Shown piece after piece: positions 1 through 8,337 of a DNA stretch of 64,000 nucleotides. The notes below the pieces were generated by a model. It was not told the origin of the DNA. It did no database searches and saw only the letters and a list, made by a program, of their open reading frames with translations. Position 1 is the stretch's first letter. Each line of letters starts with the position of its first letter. The DNA is taken from NCBI RefSeq assembly GCF_014208035.1, contig NZ_JACHMK010000001.1, forward strand, positions 124,001-188,000, in the 5' to 3' direction. This stretch comes from Schaalia hyovaginalis. GTDB lineage: Bacteria > Actinomycetota > Actinomycetes > Actinomycetales > Actinomycetaceae. A program made the translations under genes and the position numbers.

Positions 1-807
1 GTTGGCTTCGGGCATGCCGGTGCCGGCGGTGAAGACCTTGCCCTGGAGGCCGAGTTCGTCGATCGCGCGGGCGACGCCGGGGGCGTCGAAGGAGGAGGTG
101 CCGAGGATGCCGGTGACCTCGGGGTACTTCTTGAGGACCTCCTTGGCGACCTGGTAGGCGGTTTCGCCGTTGTCCTGGGATTCGACGCGGGGCTCGGCCT
201 CGAGGAGGGTCATGTTCGGGTAGGCCTCCTTCTGGCGGGCGACGGCGCCGTCGGCCCATTCGTTGTGGGAGGCGTTGGTGACGTGGCCGACCATCGTCGT
301 GTACGTGCCCTTCTCGCCCATGGCGGCGGCGAGGTTGTCCATGATGAAGGCGCCGTACTTGGCGTTGTTGAAGGCTTCGATGTCGTACATCGTGTTCTCC
401 TGCGAGGCGCCCTCGTGGGTGACGACGACGATGCCGGCGTCCATGGCCTCCTTGAGGACGGGCTCGATGGCGCCCGGGTCGACGGGGACGACGCCGATCG
501 CGTCGACGCCCTGTGCGATGAGGTCCTGGATGACCTGGGCCTGCATGGTCGCGTCGGTCTCGGCGGGGCCCTTCTGGAAGACATTGAGTCCGGTTTCTTC
601 GGCGTACTTCTGGACGCCGGTCTCCATGCGGACGAACCAGGGGTTGGTGGCGTCCTTCGGGACGATCGCGATGGTGTAGTCCTTCGAGGACGAGCCGGCG
701 GCGCCCGATGAGGCGGTGTCGCTCGAGGCGCTGCCGCCGGAGCAGGCGGTCAGCGCCAGAGCGGAAGCGAAAACGATTGCACTTGCGGCCGCGAAGCGGG
801 GCTTCAT
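1..807 (-). CDS. Sugar ABC transporter substrate-binding lipoprotein (ribose type), 3' end outside window
   Basis: The first 269 codons are visible and the frame runs off the left edge. The N-terminus MKPRFAAASA is followed by a hydrophobic stretch and lipobox LTAC, so the mature protein should be lipid-anchored outside the cell. The mature part (YTIAIVPKDATNPWFVRME, later GVDAIGVVPVDPGAIEPVLK) is typical of Peripla_BP_4 proteins binding ribose-like sugars. The start is supported by an AGGAG sequence just upstream. Ribokinase lies upstream on the same strand, so ribose or a related pentose is the likely ligand; this is inference, as AI-2 or rhamnose binders look similar. Confidence 0.85.
   Translation of the reverse strand, partial: MKPRFAAASAIVFASALALTACSGGSASSDTASSGAAGSSSKDYTIAIVPKDATNPWFVRMETGVQKYAEETGLNVFQKGPAETDATMQAQVIQDLIAQGVDAIGVVPVDPGAIEPVLKEAMDAGIVVVTHEGASQENTMYDIEAFNNAKYGAFIMDNLAAAMGEKGTYTTMVGHVTNASHNEWADGAVARQKEAYPNMTLLEAEPRVESQDNGETAYQVAKEVLKKYPEVTGILGTSSFDAPGVARAIDELGLQGKVFTAGTGMPEAN
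769..780. promoter_or_regulatory. LacI-type operator-like sequence inside signal-peptide codons
   Basis: GAAAACGATTGC differs by one base from the palindrome GCAAACGATTGC found upstream of the ribokinase gene. It lies inside the coding sequence of the binding protein. It could be a downstream operator or chance. Confidence 0.3.
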
Positions 808-875
808 GATGACTCCTTGTGTTTTCACATCGACATTGATGAGGCTCGCGCGCTCTCGGATGAGAACGCGATCGC

Positions 876-905
876 TCCTTAGGGGACTCCTCAGTCCCCT
901 AAGGA
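876..905 (-). terminator. Perfect 13-bp hairpin between ribokinase and the binding-protein gene
   Basis: TCCTTAGGGGACT and its exact reverse complement are separated by four bases (CCTC). The hairpin lies about 70 nt before the binding-protein start and about 110 nt after the ribokinase stop. There is no strong T run. It may terminate the ribokinase transcript or act as an attenuator or mRNA stabiliser. Confidence 0.6.
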
Positions 906-1010
906 AGCGGAAGACCGATTCCTGAGCGGGAACTCACGTTTCGGTTTCACGAACACAGATGAGATTAGGACGCGCGTCACTTCATGTCGAGCGTCCGCGC
1001 CCTTCGTTGT

Positions 1011-1022
1011 GCAATCGTTACC
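1011..1022. promoter_or_regulatory. Partial LacI-type operator upstream of the binding-protein gene
   Basis: GCAATCGTTACC matches GCAATCGTTTGC in ten of twelve positions and overlaps the ribokinase stop codon. Its position fits an operator for the downstream sugar-uptake gene. It is weaker than the site at 2110. Confidence 0.35.
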
Positions 1023-1974
1023 AATCGCGTTTCATCGCGGATTCAGCGAGCGCCGCGTCCCGTTCGAGGAGCCAGGCGCGGAATTCGGCGGCGCCCGGAT
1101 AGGACTTCTGAGTCCCCCGAGCCGTCACCGAACGGGCGGCGTAGGCGTTCGCGAGCCGCAGCCCCTCGCCGACCTCGAAGCCCTCCGACAGGCAATGCGC
1201 GAAGCAGCCGATGAAGGCATCGCCCGCACCCGTGGTGTCGACGGCCCGAGCCGGGAACTGATCGAGTCGGACATCGTCGCCCTCGGCGCTGAGCCACAGG
1301 ACCCCGCGCGCCCCGAGCGTCACGATCACATTCGGGCAGCCCGACTCCAGCAGGCGATGCGCCGCCGCCCGCACCTCCTCGTCAGTCGAGGTCGGCATGC
1401 CCGTGAGCAGCTCGAGCTCGGTCTCATTGGGCATGACGTAGGTGCATTTCGCGGCGAGTTCAAGATCGAGCTCCCTCGAAGCGGGCGCCGGATTGAGCAG
1501 CACGGGCACGCCCAGCCGCTCCCCCAGCCCGATCGCCGCAGCGACGGTCTCCAGACGGATCTCCAGCTGGCACACGATCAACGAGGTCGAGGCGACGGCC
1601 TCGGCCGCCGCCTCAACGTCCTCGGGCGAAAGGCCGTTGTTCGCGCCCTTGACGATGATGATGCGATTATGCGACTCGGGATCGACGAAGATCGGCGCGA
1701 CTCCGGACGTGCCCGGCACCTGTTTGACGTAAGCGGTGTCGATGCCGTTCGCCCTGTAGTTCTCGATGTAGGCCTGGCCGAAGGAGTCGTCGCCCACGCA
1801 GGTCACCATGACGACTTCGGTGCCCAGGCGCGCCGCGGCGACCGCCTGGTTCGAGCCTTTCCCGCCGAAGCCGATCTCGAAGTCGGGCGCTTCGATCGTT
1901 TCCCCCTCGACCGGCATGCGCGTGATGTAGGTGATGAGGTCGGTGTTGTTCGAGCCGATGACGGCGATGCTCAT
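1018..1974 (-). CDS. rbsK: Ribokinase (PfkB family)
   Basis: A 318-residue protein of normal family length that phosphorylates ribose to ribose-5-phosphate in the cytoplasm. The N-terminus MSIAVIGSNNTDL is a PfkB start. The sugar-binding signature GGKGSNQAVAAARLG lies near residue 40, and the catalytic/anion-hole motif DTTGAGDAFIGCF near residue 245 contains the conserved base Asp. It sits directly upstream of a ribose-type binding protein on the same strand, and a LacI-type palindrome lies about 140 bp upstream. The locus is therefore probably induced by ribose through an RbsR-like repressor that is not in the window. Other PfkB sugar kinases are possible but less likely. Confidence 0.9.
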   Translation of the reverse strand: MSIAVIGSNNTDLITYITRMPVEGETIEAPDFEIGFGGKGSNQAVAAARLGTEVVMVTCVGDDSFGQAYIENYRANGIDTAYVKQVPGTSGVAPIFVDPESHNRIIIVKGANNGLSPEDVEAAAEAVASTSLIVCQLEIRLETVAAAIGLGERLGVPVLLNPAPASRELDLELAAKCTYVMPNETELELLTGMPTSTDEEVRAAAHRLLESGCPNVIVTLGARGVLWLSAEGDDVRLDQFPARAVDTTGAGDAFIGCFAHCLSEGFEVGEGLRLANAYAARSVTARGTQKSYPGAAEFRAWLLERDAALAESAMKRDW

Positions 1975-2109
1975 GATTGTCCCTTCTCGAAGCGATGCGC
2001 GGGCGCCGCACGAGGACGGTCTCGCAGTCGGGCTTCCTCGCCCGCGCTTCGCACCTCGCCGTGCCCCTCGTCGGCCCTTCGCCGACGGGCACCGCGCGAC
2101 GATCGTAAC

Positions 2110-2121
2110 GCAAACGATTGC
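2110..2121. promoter_or_regulatory. LacI-family operator upstream of rbsK
   Basis: GCAAACGATTGC is an imperfect palindrome centred on CG, the usual architecture for LacI/GalR-family repressors. It lies about 140 bp upstream of the ribokinase start, in the only gap between rbsK and the fic gene. Related copies occur at 1011 and 769. Confidence 0.5.
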
Positions 2122-2198
2122 ACTCTGTCAGCCCTTCCAGCACGCTCCTTCATGAGCGCGCCCGGCCGTCGCGCCTCAGCCCCGTCGGCCTTCGCCCC

Positions 2199-3557
2199 CT
2201 ACATCGACCGCCCCTCGATCCGATCCGCGAGGTCGTCGACCGGGAACCACGTGATGCCCCGCCCCCGCCGAGCGCTCAGGAGGAAGCCGCACGACTCGAG
2301 GCCCTGAAGGTCGGTGCGCGCGGTCTGCTTGACGACCCCGTGGGTCGCGCTGTGCTGCGCGACCGTCACGCAGCCCCCGGGATCCCGCATGAACGATTCG
2401 AGGACGGCGATCTGGCGATGGTTGAGATCCGTTGCGCGAAGCGCACGGCCGAGGGCTGTCAGGCTCCGCGTCTTCAAGGCGAGATAGGTGTCGAGCTCTT
2501 CGATCGCGCGCATGAGGAATCGCGCGTGCTCGAGGAGGAAGTGCGTGAGGTCGCCCTCGTCCTGCTCGGTGAGGAGGAACGTTCTCGCGTACTTCGCCGG
2601 GGCGGCGCGGAAGAGACGTGAGAGGGAGAGGAATTCCGCGAGGAAGAACCCCTGGTGGAGCATCGACCAGTAGAAAACGGCCCGAGAGGTGCGCCCGTTC
2701 CCATCCGCGAAGTAATGGTCGTAGCCCATCATGAAGTGCAGCGCCATGGCGCGAATGAGGGGTGGCACGTAGCCGGTATCCGCACTCCCTTCGGAGTTGG
2801 CGAAGGCGCAGAGCGCGCTCATGCGCTCCTCGAGTTCCTCGGCGGGCGGAGGGACGTGGAGCACCTGCTCGTTCGCGATGTCGCCGTAGATCCTCACTCG
2901 CTCCTCGCCGGGAGCCTGCATGCATCCGGCCTCGGAAGGATCGTCGAGGGTTCCTTCGGTGACTCTCCGGTGGATCTCCATGATGAGTTCGGGACTCAGG
3001 GGCTCATCCTTGAGCTCGATGATCCTTAGCATGGCGAGATAGTTGTTGACGATCATCCGCTCAGAGCGATTCGTCGGGGTCCTGCCCTCGCGCAGCATCC
3101 TTTTGGCGACGACGCGGGAGGTCGATGCGCCTTCGAGCTGCGACGAGGTGACGGCCTCCTCCATGAGCGAGCTCACGAGGTAACGGTTCCGCGTGGTCGG
3201 ATTCATCACCGGCTCGGGGAGTTCGATCTGCCCCTTCGTGCGCGCGGTGATCTCCTCGAGGAGTTCGAGGAGCGGATCGGGGAGGTTGAAGGAGAGCGGG
3301 GTTCCGCCCGTAAGGCGCAGCGGAAGCGGCCGTGCAGTTTCTTCCCGCTTCCAACGGACCGCGGTCCACCACTCCTCCCGCGTGAAGCCGCTTGGCGGCT
3401 CATGCCGGAAGAACCACTCCCACGGGTGGTATTCGCGATCCCTGGCGAGTTCGGGAAGCGTGACCAGGTCGAGCATCCGTTGTGGACTCGCTTCGGACAT
3501 GAGGAATCGCCGTTTGAGTACGCCCAAAGGCGCGGGCGGCGGCACTGGTGTCTTCAT
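2199..3557 (-). CDS. Fic-family protein with C-terminal winged-helix region
   Basis: A 452-residue protein. The active-site motif HYFADGNGRTSR (residues 281-292) contains the catalytic His and the GNGR loop of AMP-transferring Fic enzymes. An upstream SSQLEG (138-143) fits the [S/T]xxxE[G/N] inhibitory motif, here N-terminal to the Fic core, so activity is probably self-restrained. The last ~60 residues (RQIAVLESFMRDP through TARTDLQGLESCGFL) look like a winged helix, suggesting DNA binding. A perfect 18-bp inverted repeat lies 22 bp upstream of the start, making autoregulation likely. The target protein is unknown. GAGGAGG stands about 10 nt before the ATG; Met20 is an alternative start. Confidence 0.85.
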   Translation of the reverse strand: MKTPVPPPAPLGVLKRRFLMSEASPQRMLDLVTLPELARDREYHPWEWFFRHEPPSGFTREEWWTAVRWKREETARPLPLRLTGGTPLSFNLPDPLLELLEEITARTKGQIELPEPVMNPTTRNRYLVSSLMEEAVTSSQLEGASTSRVVAKRMLREGRTPTNRSERMIVNNYLAMLRIIELKDEPLSPELIMEIHRRVTEGTLDDPSEAGCMQAPGEERVRIYGDIANEQVLHVPPPAEELEERMSALCAFANSEGSADTGYVPPLIRAMALHFMMGYDHYFADGNGRTSRAVFYWSMLHQGFFLAEFLSLSRLFRAAPAKYARTFLLTEQDEGDLTHFLLEHARFLMRAIEELDTYLALKTRSLTALGRALRATDLNHRQIAVLESFMRDPGGCVTVAQHSATHGVVKQTARTDLQGLESCGFLLSARRGRGITWFPVDDLADRIEGRSM

Positions 3558-3578
3558 CGATCGCGCACCTCCTCAACT

Positions 3579-3619
3579 GCTAGCAACTGCTAATTTAGCC
3601 CAAATTAGCAGTTGCTAGC
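3579..3619. promoter_or_regulatory. Perfect 18-bp inverted repeat upstream of the Fic gene
   Basis: The arms are GCTAGCAACTGCTAATTT and its exact reverse complement, with spacer AGCCC. Within each arm the word TAGCA/ACTGCTA recurs, as in operators bound by two dimers. The position, immediately upstream of the fic start and away from its 3' end, favours an operator over a terminator. Binding by the Fic C-terminal domain is inferred. Confidence 0.7.
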
Positions 3620-3695
3620 AGCTCTCCGATTACGGGATTCCTCATGCTCGGCATCCGTCGGACTGACGCAACATTCAGCCCTTCGCGGCGGCCGC

Positions 3696-4319
3696 TCAGT
3701 TGGCAGCGGTCATGTGCTGCAATGCGGCGACAATGAGCGCGCAAGCCTCCGCGTCGGAGTCGGCGCGGTGGTGGTCGAGGCGGAATTCGGGCGCGCACGC
3801 CCTCGTCACCGTGGGAAGCTTGTAATTCTCGAGCCCCGGCAGGATCCTGCGCGCGGTCCTGTAGGAGCAGTAGAAGCGCGAGGGATGCGTGCGCGTGCCG
3901 AAGTGCCCGTCGAGATCGGCCCAGACCCTGGAATCGAACGAGGAGTTGTGCGCCCACACGGGTGCGTCGCCGACGAAGTCCGCGATCCTCGGCGCGATCT
4001 CCGACCACATCGGCGCCTCGCGGACATGCGCCGGTCCGATGCCGTGCAGGTAGGTGAACTCGAAGCGATCCCATCCCGGAGGCGGTTTGATGAGCGTCGC
4101 GGCCCGGTCGACGATCCTCCCCTCCTCCACTTTCACCAGGGCGATCTGGCAGGCCGAGACCCCGCCCTTCCGGTTGGCGGTCTCGAAGTCGACGGCGACG
4201 AACTCGCTCGCAAGGAGGTCGGGTCCGTCCGGGATGAGGGACGAGGGCGAGGCGCCCCGGCGAAGGGGACGCGAATCGGCGCAGCGGCCGCTCGACCCGA
4301 ACCCACCCGCACTGCTCAT
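3696..4319 (-). CDS. DnaQ-like 3'-5' exonuclease (DEDDh)
   Basis: The ATG at 4319 is preceded by GAGGAG and gives 207 residues; further upstream in-frame Met codons lack a ribosome site. ExoI is FVAVDFETAN, ExoII lies around WAHNSSFD, and ExoIII is HHRADSDAEA with the catalytic His and Asp, so all metal ligands of a DEDDh exonuclease are present. It is a stand-alone proofreading or repair exonuclease of the kind related to the DNA polymerase III epsilon subunit. There is no polymerase or BRCT domain. It sits alone between fic and a repeat-bearing gap. Confidence 0.8.
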   Translation of the reverse strand: MSSAGGFGSSGRCADSRPLRRGASPSSLIPDGPDLLASEFVAVDFETANRKGGVSACQIALVKVEEGRIVDRAATLIKPPPGWDRFEFTYLHGIGPAHVREAPMWSEIAPRIADFVGDAPVWAHNSSFDSRVWADLDGHFGTRTHPSRFYCSYRTARRILPGLENYKLPTVTRACAPEFRLDHHRADSDAEACALIVAALQHMTAAN

Positions 4320-4459
4320 CGTCTCTCCTCTTCCCCGCCGCCCGCGCACCCGGCCGCGCCGGATCAGCGGATTCATCCGCTCAGCAGGCCCCTCAGCGTT
4401 CTTCTGAGGGCACCATCCACTCATCATTCCACCCTGGGAGCTTCGAATGCAGTGCGGAG

Positions 4460-4640
4460 GCGGCGACAAGTCGGACGCAGGTGAGGCATCTTGCGAACAT
4501 AAGCCCAGGTCAGCATGATCCCTCTTTCAAAACCGGACTGTCAGCGTCCGACTTGTCGCCCCGGTCCCCTGGATGGCGGGCCGGAGGTGCTCCCCGCCCC
4601 ACGGGTATTTCAGCTTGTCGCCCCGGTCCCCGGGATTCCG
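4460..4640. repeat. Dispersed CAAGTCGG-type repeats, three copies in mixed orientation
   Basis: GGCGACAAGTCGGAC appears near 4463. Its reverse complement GTCCGACTTGTCGCC occurs near 4549, and a partial third copy, CAGCTTGTCGCCCCGG, near 4611; the last two share the tail CCCCGGTCCCC. Related units occur at 53.6, 54.8 and 56.2-56.6 kb. I see no gene in 4320-4839. Confidence 0.65.
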
Positions 4641-4839
4641 GGGCCGCGCGCGGATGCGCTGCCCGCAATCCGCACCCGGCGCGAAGCGATGCGGCTCTTC
4701 AGCGTGAGTGGTGGCACACTTAGGCTGAGTGTCGCCCGCATCGCGCATCCGCGTCGGGGCCCGTCCTCGGCGGCCGCCCTCCCGGCGAACACGAAGACTC
4801 TGCCACCCCGGCAGAGCATGACGAGTAGAGGAAGGTCCA

Positions 4840-6171
4840 GTGAGCACTTCAGCGAATCCGGACGGCAATCAGCAGGGAAATCGACTCGACCCGTGGTTCA
4901 ACGCCTACGCCGAACGAGCTCACAACCTGCGGGCCTCCGAGATTCGCGCGCTGTTCTCCGTCGTCTCGCGTCCCGAGGTGGTCTCCCTCGCAGGGGGGAT
5001 GCCGAACCTCAAGGACCTGCCCCTCGATCGTCTGGCCGAGTCCGCGAAGAAGCTCATCGCGACCGATGGTGCCCAGGCCATGCAGTACGGCTCGGGCCAG
5101 GGCTGGGAGGTCTTGCGCGAACGCATCACCGAGGTCATGAGCTACGACGGCATCGTCGGCGCCGATCCCGACGACGTGGTCATCACGACGGGTTCGCAGC
5201 AGGCCCTCGACCTCATGACCGAGCTCTTCGTCGACCCGGGCGACGTCATCCTCGCAGAAGCGCCCTCGTACGTGGGCGCCCTCGGAGTCTTCCGCGCCCG
5301 ACAGGCCGATGTCGTCCACGTTCCCATGGACGAGAACGGACTCATCCCCGAGGCTCTCGAACAGACCATCAAGGACGTCCGCGCCTCCGGCCGGACCATC
5401 AAGATGCTCTACACGATCCCGAACTTCCACAACCCGGCGGGCGTGACCCTCTCACTCGAGCGACGCCCCCTCATCGCCGAGATCTGCATGCGCGAGCACC
5501 TCCTCATCCTCGAGGACAACCCCTACGGCCTTCTCGGATTCCATTCGGATCCTCTGCCGGCGATCAAGTCCTTCTCGCCCGAGGGCGTCGTCTACCTCGG
5601 CTCCTTCTCGAAGATGTTCGCCCCGGGATTCCGCATCGGCTGGGCCTACGCGCCCCACGCGATTCGCGACAAGCTCGTCCTCGCCTCCGAATCGGCGATC
5701 CTCTCGCCCTCGATGGTCGGCCAGATGGCGATCGCCGGATACCTCACGGATTACGACTGGTATTCGCAGGTCAAGGCCTTCCGCGCCATGTACGCCGAAC
5801 GCGCTCAGGCGATGCTCGGCGCCCTCGAGGAGTACATGCCGGATTGCACCTGGACGACGCCCGACGGGGGTTTCTACACCTGGGTGACGCTTCCCGAGGG
5901 CCTCGATGCGAAGTCGATGCTCCCGCGCGCAGTCCGCGCCCAGGTCGCCTACGTCGCCGGCACCGCTTTCTTCTACGACGGGCAGGGCGGGGATCATATG
6001 CGCCTGTCCTTCTGCTATCCGACCCCCGAACGGATCCGTGAGGGCATTCGTCGCCTGTCCACCGTCGTCAACGCGGAGAAGGAACTCGTCGACATGTTCG
6101 GCGCAGGCTTCCACAAGCACGACATCGACGAGGTCGGACCGGGCATCGCGCCGGCTCCGAACGCTCTGTGA
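4840..6171 (+). CDS. PLP-dependent aminotransferase, class I/II (2-aminoadipate/MocR-type fold)
   Basis: A 443-residue protein starting at GTG with GAGGAAGG upstream. Motifs in order are SLAGGMPNLKDLP, YGSGQGWEVLRE, TTGSQQALDL, the PLP phosphate-cradle region, YTIPNFHNPAGVT, EDNPYGLLGF and the Schiff-base lysine in GSFSKMFAPGFRIGW. This is a full-length fold-type I aminotransferase close to the catalytic part of MocR and LysN-like enzymes; no GntR DNA-binding domain is attached. The amino donor is not evident. A D-Ala-D-Ala-ligase-like gene follows 79 bp later on the same strand, so a role in supplying an amino acid for peptidoglycan is conceivable but unproven. Confidence 0.85.
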   Translation: MSTSANPDGNQQGNRLDPWFNAYAERAHNLRASEIRALFSVVSRPEVVSLAGGMPNLKDLPLDRLAESAKKLIATDGAQAMQYGSGQGWEVLRERITEVMSYDGIVGADPDDVVITTGSQQALDLMTELFVDPGDVILAEAPSYVGALGVFRARQADVVHVPMDENGLIPEALEQTIKDVRASGRTIKMLYTIPNFHNPAGVTLSLERRPLIAEICMREHLLILEDNPYGLLGFHSDPLPAIKSFSPEGVVYLGSFSKMFAPGFRIGWAYAPHAIRDKLVLASESAILSPSMVGQMAIAGYLTDYDWYSQVKAFRAMYAERAQAMLGALEEYMPDCTWTTPDGGFYTWVTLPEGLDAKSMLPRAVRAQVAYVAGTAFFYDGQGGDHMRLSFCYPTPERIREGIRRLSTVVNAEKELVDMFGAGFHKHDIDEVGPGIAPAPNAL

Positions 6172-6250
6172 CCCCTATCCGACGCTCATCCAAGGCCGAT
6201 TCGAATCGCCTCGCCGGGCACCCGCCCGCTGAGGGAACAAGGAGAAACCC

Positions 6251-7246
6251 GTGAAATCGAAGGTCCTCATTATCGCCGGCGGTCTCACCCACGAGCGCGA
6301 CGTCTCCGTCCGTTCGGGTCGTCGGGTGGCCAACGCCCTCGTCCAGGCCGGCTACGAAGTCCGCCTCGCCGACCTCGACCAGCAGCTCACCGCCACTATC
6401 GAGTCCTTCTCCCCCGATGTGATCTGGCCGCTCGTCCACGGCTCGATCGGCGAGGACGGCTCTCTTCAGACCCTCCTGGAGGCCCTGGACATCCCCTTCG
6501 TCGGTTCCAGCTCGGTCCAGGCCAAGCTCGCCTCCAACAAGCCGACTGCGAAGGCCCTCATCGGCGCCGCGGGTCTGGCCACCCCCGGATGGGCGGCGCT
6601 CCCTCAGGTGCTCTTCCGTCAGCTCGGAGCCGCTCCGGTGCTCGACGCCATCGAGTCTCGGACCGTCTTCCCCGTCGTCATCAAGCCGACGGACGGCGGT
6701 TCCGCCCTCGGCCTGTCGACCGTCGCCGATGCGACTGAGCTGCGCTCGGCCATGGTCGACGCCTTCGCCTATGGCGAGCACATCATGATCGAGCAGTTCA
6801 TCGAGGGGCGCGACATCGCGGTCTCGGTGATCGACCTCGAGGACGGCCCCGTGGCCCTTCCTCCGGTTGAGATCGCGACGGATGGGGGGCGCTACGACTA
6901 CGCTGCGCGCTATACGACTGATGCGACCGAGTACTTCGTGCCCGCGCGCCTCTGCGAGGAGCAGCTCGATGCGCTGCGCCAGGCGGCGATCGAGGCTCAC
7001 ACGATTCTCGGCCTGCGCGACCTGTCACGCATGGACTTCGTGGTGGACGCCGAGGGCGAGTGCTGGTTCATCGATGCGAACGTCATGCCGGGCATGACCG
7101 ACACCTCCCTGCTTCCGCAGGCCGCCGAGGCTTCGGAGTCCTTCGCCCGCCTGTGCTGCCGCATCGTGGATTTCGTCGCCGCGGGACGGCCGGTTGATGA
7201 GGATCCGCTTGACGGGGATCGGCTGGACGAGGGCGACGACGCCTGA
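6251..7246 (+). CDS. D-alanine--D-alanine ligase family ATP-grasp enzyme
   Basis: 331 residues with GGLTHERDVSVRSGRRVA at the N-terminus, equivalent to the GGxSxEHxVS signature of Ddl. The ATP-grasp core follows as KPTDGGSALGLSTV, IEQFIEGRDIAVSV and MDFVVDAEGECWFIDANVMPGMTD. The usual metal-binding E-x-N is D-A-N here, a conservative change. The family joins two D-alanines for peptidoglycan. The start has AAGGAG directly upstream. It is probably co-transcribed with the preceding aminotransferase and followed by a strong hairpin. A ligase of different amino-acid specificity cannot be excluded. Confidence 0.8.
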   Translation: MKSKVLIIAGGLTHERDVSVRSGRRVANALVQAGYEVRLADLDQQLTATIESFSPDVIWPLVHGSIGEDGSLQTLLEALDIPFVGSSSVQAKLASNKPTAKALIGAAGLATPGWAALPQVLFRQLGAAPVLDAIESRTVFPVVIKPTDGGSALGLSTVADATELRSAMVDAFAYGEHIMIEQFIEGRDIAVSVIDLEDGPVALPPVEIATDGGRYDYAARYTTDATEYFVPARLCEEQLDALRQAAIEAHTILGLRDLSRMDFVVDAEGECWFIDANVMPGMTDTSLLPQAAEASESFARLCCRIVDFVAAGRPVDEDPLDGDRLDEGDDA

Positions 7247-7260
7247 GTGTTCTTCGAGTG

Positions 7261-7288
7261 CGGGGTCCTCCCTTCGGGGAGGACCCCG
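7261..7288 (+). terminator. Intrinsic terminator after the ligase gene
   Basis: A perfect 12-bp GC-rich stem (CGGGGTCCTCCC) is closed by a TTCG tetraloop and followed by TTCTGTTT. It begins 14 nt after the stop codon. Confidence 0.85.
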
Positions 7289-7300
7289 TTCTGTTTCTCC

Positions 7301-7412
7301 GCCGGTGCGGGCGCTTCTCCTCAGGTGCAGCAGGCAATGCCCCTCAGGCGCGGGCGGCGCCCCTTGGACGCGGGCGGTTCTCCTCAGGTGCGGGCAGCAC
7401 CCCTCGATGGCT
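7301..7412. repeat. Degenerate tandem GC-rich repeats
   Basis: The word CCTCAGGTGCGGGC and variants (CCTCAGGCGCGGGC, GGACGCGGGCGG) recur about four times between the terminator and the HAD gene. No gene is visible in 7289-7556. Confidence 0.5.
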
Positions 7413-7556
7413 CGGCAGGACCGTGCTAACGGCCGGCTCCGTGCTGAAGAGCAGTCGACGATGAAGGTGCTCTCGGAGCGCATGAGAAGGCGGAGCCTCC
7501 GGAGAGGTGGTACTCCCGGAGAGGCGATGGGGAGAGGAAAGCTCACGAACCCCTAT

Positions 7557-8186
7557 TCAGGCCAGGATGCCGAGCTCTTTCAAGTCCTCGCGCGCCTGGG
7601 CGGCGCCGGTCCACAAGATGCCGTGAATGCCGAGGAGCTGGGCTGCTCGGATGTTCTTCTTCCTGTCGTCGAAGAAGATCGCATCGGCCGGATCGACCTC
7701 GAATGCTTCAAGGGACTCGCGGTAGATCTGACGATGCGGCTTGCATGAGCCCGCATCGCAGGAGAAGACGAAACTGGTGAAGGCCTTCGCCCATGAGGCG
7801 CGTCGGATCTGATCGGCGATGGGCCGGGGCGCGTTTGAGAGGATCCCCAGGCGCGCACCGGCTTGAGCGAGCTCGTCGATGAGCGCTACAGCTTCAGGAT
7901 CGGCATCGTGCATCCGCATGGAGTCATGTTCGACGAGCTTGGCCAGCACGTCATCGCTGACCTGGGGTTGACCACAGTCCCCCGAGACCCTGTCCCAGAA
8001 GTCCCGGTCGCTCGCTCCCGCGTCATAAGCATCGCGGTTCGCCCACATCGCCTGATCCACGAGGGAGACCAGTTCGGACGAGCCGTCGCCGATGAGTTCT
8101 GCGATGTAGGCGGGGTCGGGGTGCGAATTGACGAGGACGCCGCCCACGTCGAAGAGAACAGGCCGTGCCAACGGTTCGGCTACCAT
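7557..8186 (-). CDS. HAD-family hydrolase (IA type)
   Basis: The Met at 8186 is chosen because AGGAGGG stands about 7 nt upstream; an in-frame Met at 8225 has its Shine-Dalgarno too close. This gives 209 residues. Motif I is PVLFDVGGVLVNS with the nucleophile Asp, motif II ILSNAPRPIAD, motif III includes the Lys in GSCKPHRQIY, and motif IV is DAIFFDDRKKNI. All four HAD motifs are therefore present. It resembles haloacid dehalogenase-like phosphatases acting on small phosphate esters; the substrate is unknown. Confidence 0.8.
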   Translation of the reverse strand: MVAEPLARPVLFDVGGVLVNSHPDPAYIAELIGDGSSELVSLVDQAMWANRDAYDAGASDRDFWDRVSGDCGQPQVSDDVLAKLVEHDSMRMHDADPEAVALIDELAQAGARLGILSNAPRPIADQIRRASWAKAFTSFVFSCDAGSCKPHRQIYRESLEAFEVDPADAIFFDDRKKNIRAAQLLGIHGILWTGAAQAREDLKELGILA

Positions 8187-8319
8187 CGCGCCACCCTCCT
8201 CTTCGAACTCCGGGATTGAGACCATTCTCCTTCGTCCCAGTAGGTCGGACCACTTTAGTGGCCTATTGCACGGGGACGAAACGCCCATGCCGGACCCGGT
8301 TCTTTCCCCGTCGTTGATG

Positions 8320-8330
8320 GAAACGATTTC
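8320..8330. promoter_or_regulatory. Short palindrome GAAACGATTTC between parB and the HAD gene
   Basis: An 11-bp near-palindrome just downstream of parB and about 135 bp upstream of the HAD start. Its centre resembles that of the LacI-type sites at 1-2 kb. It may be an operator for the HAD gene or chance. Confidence 0.25.
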
Positions 8331-8337
8331 GGGTGTT

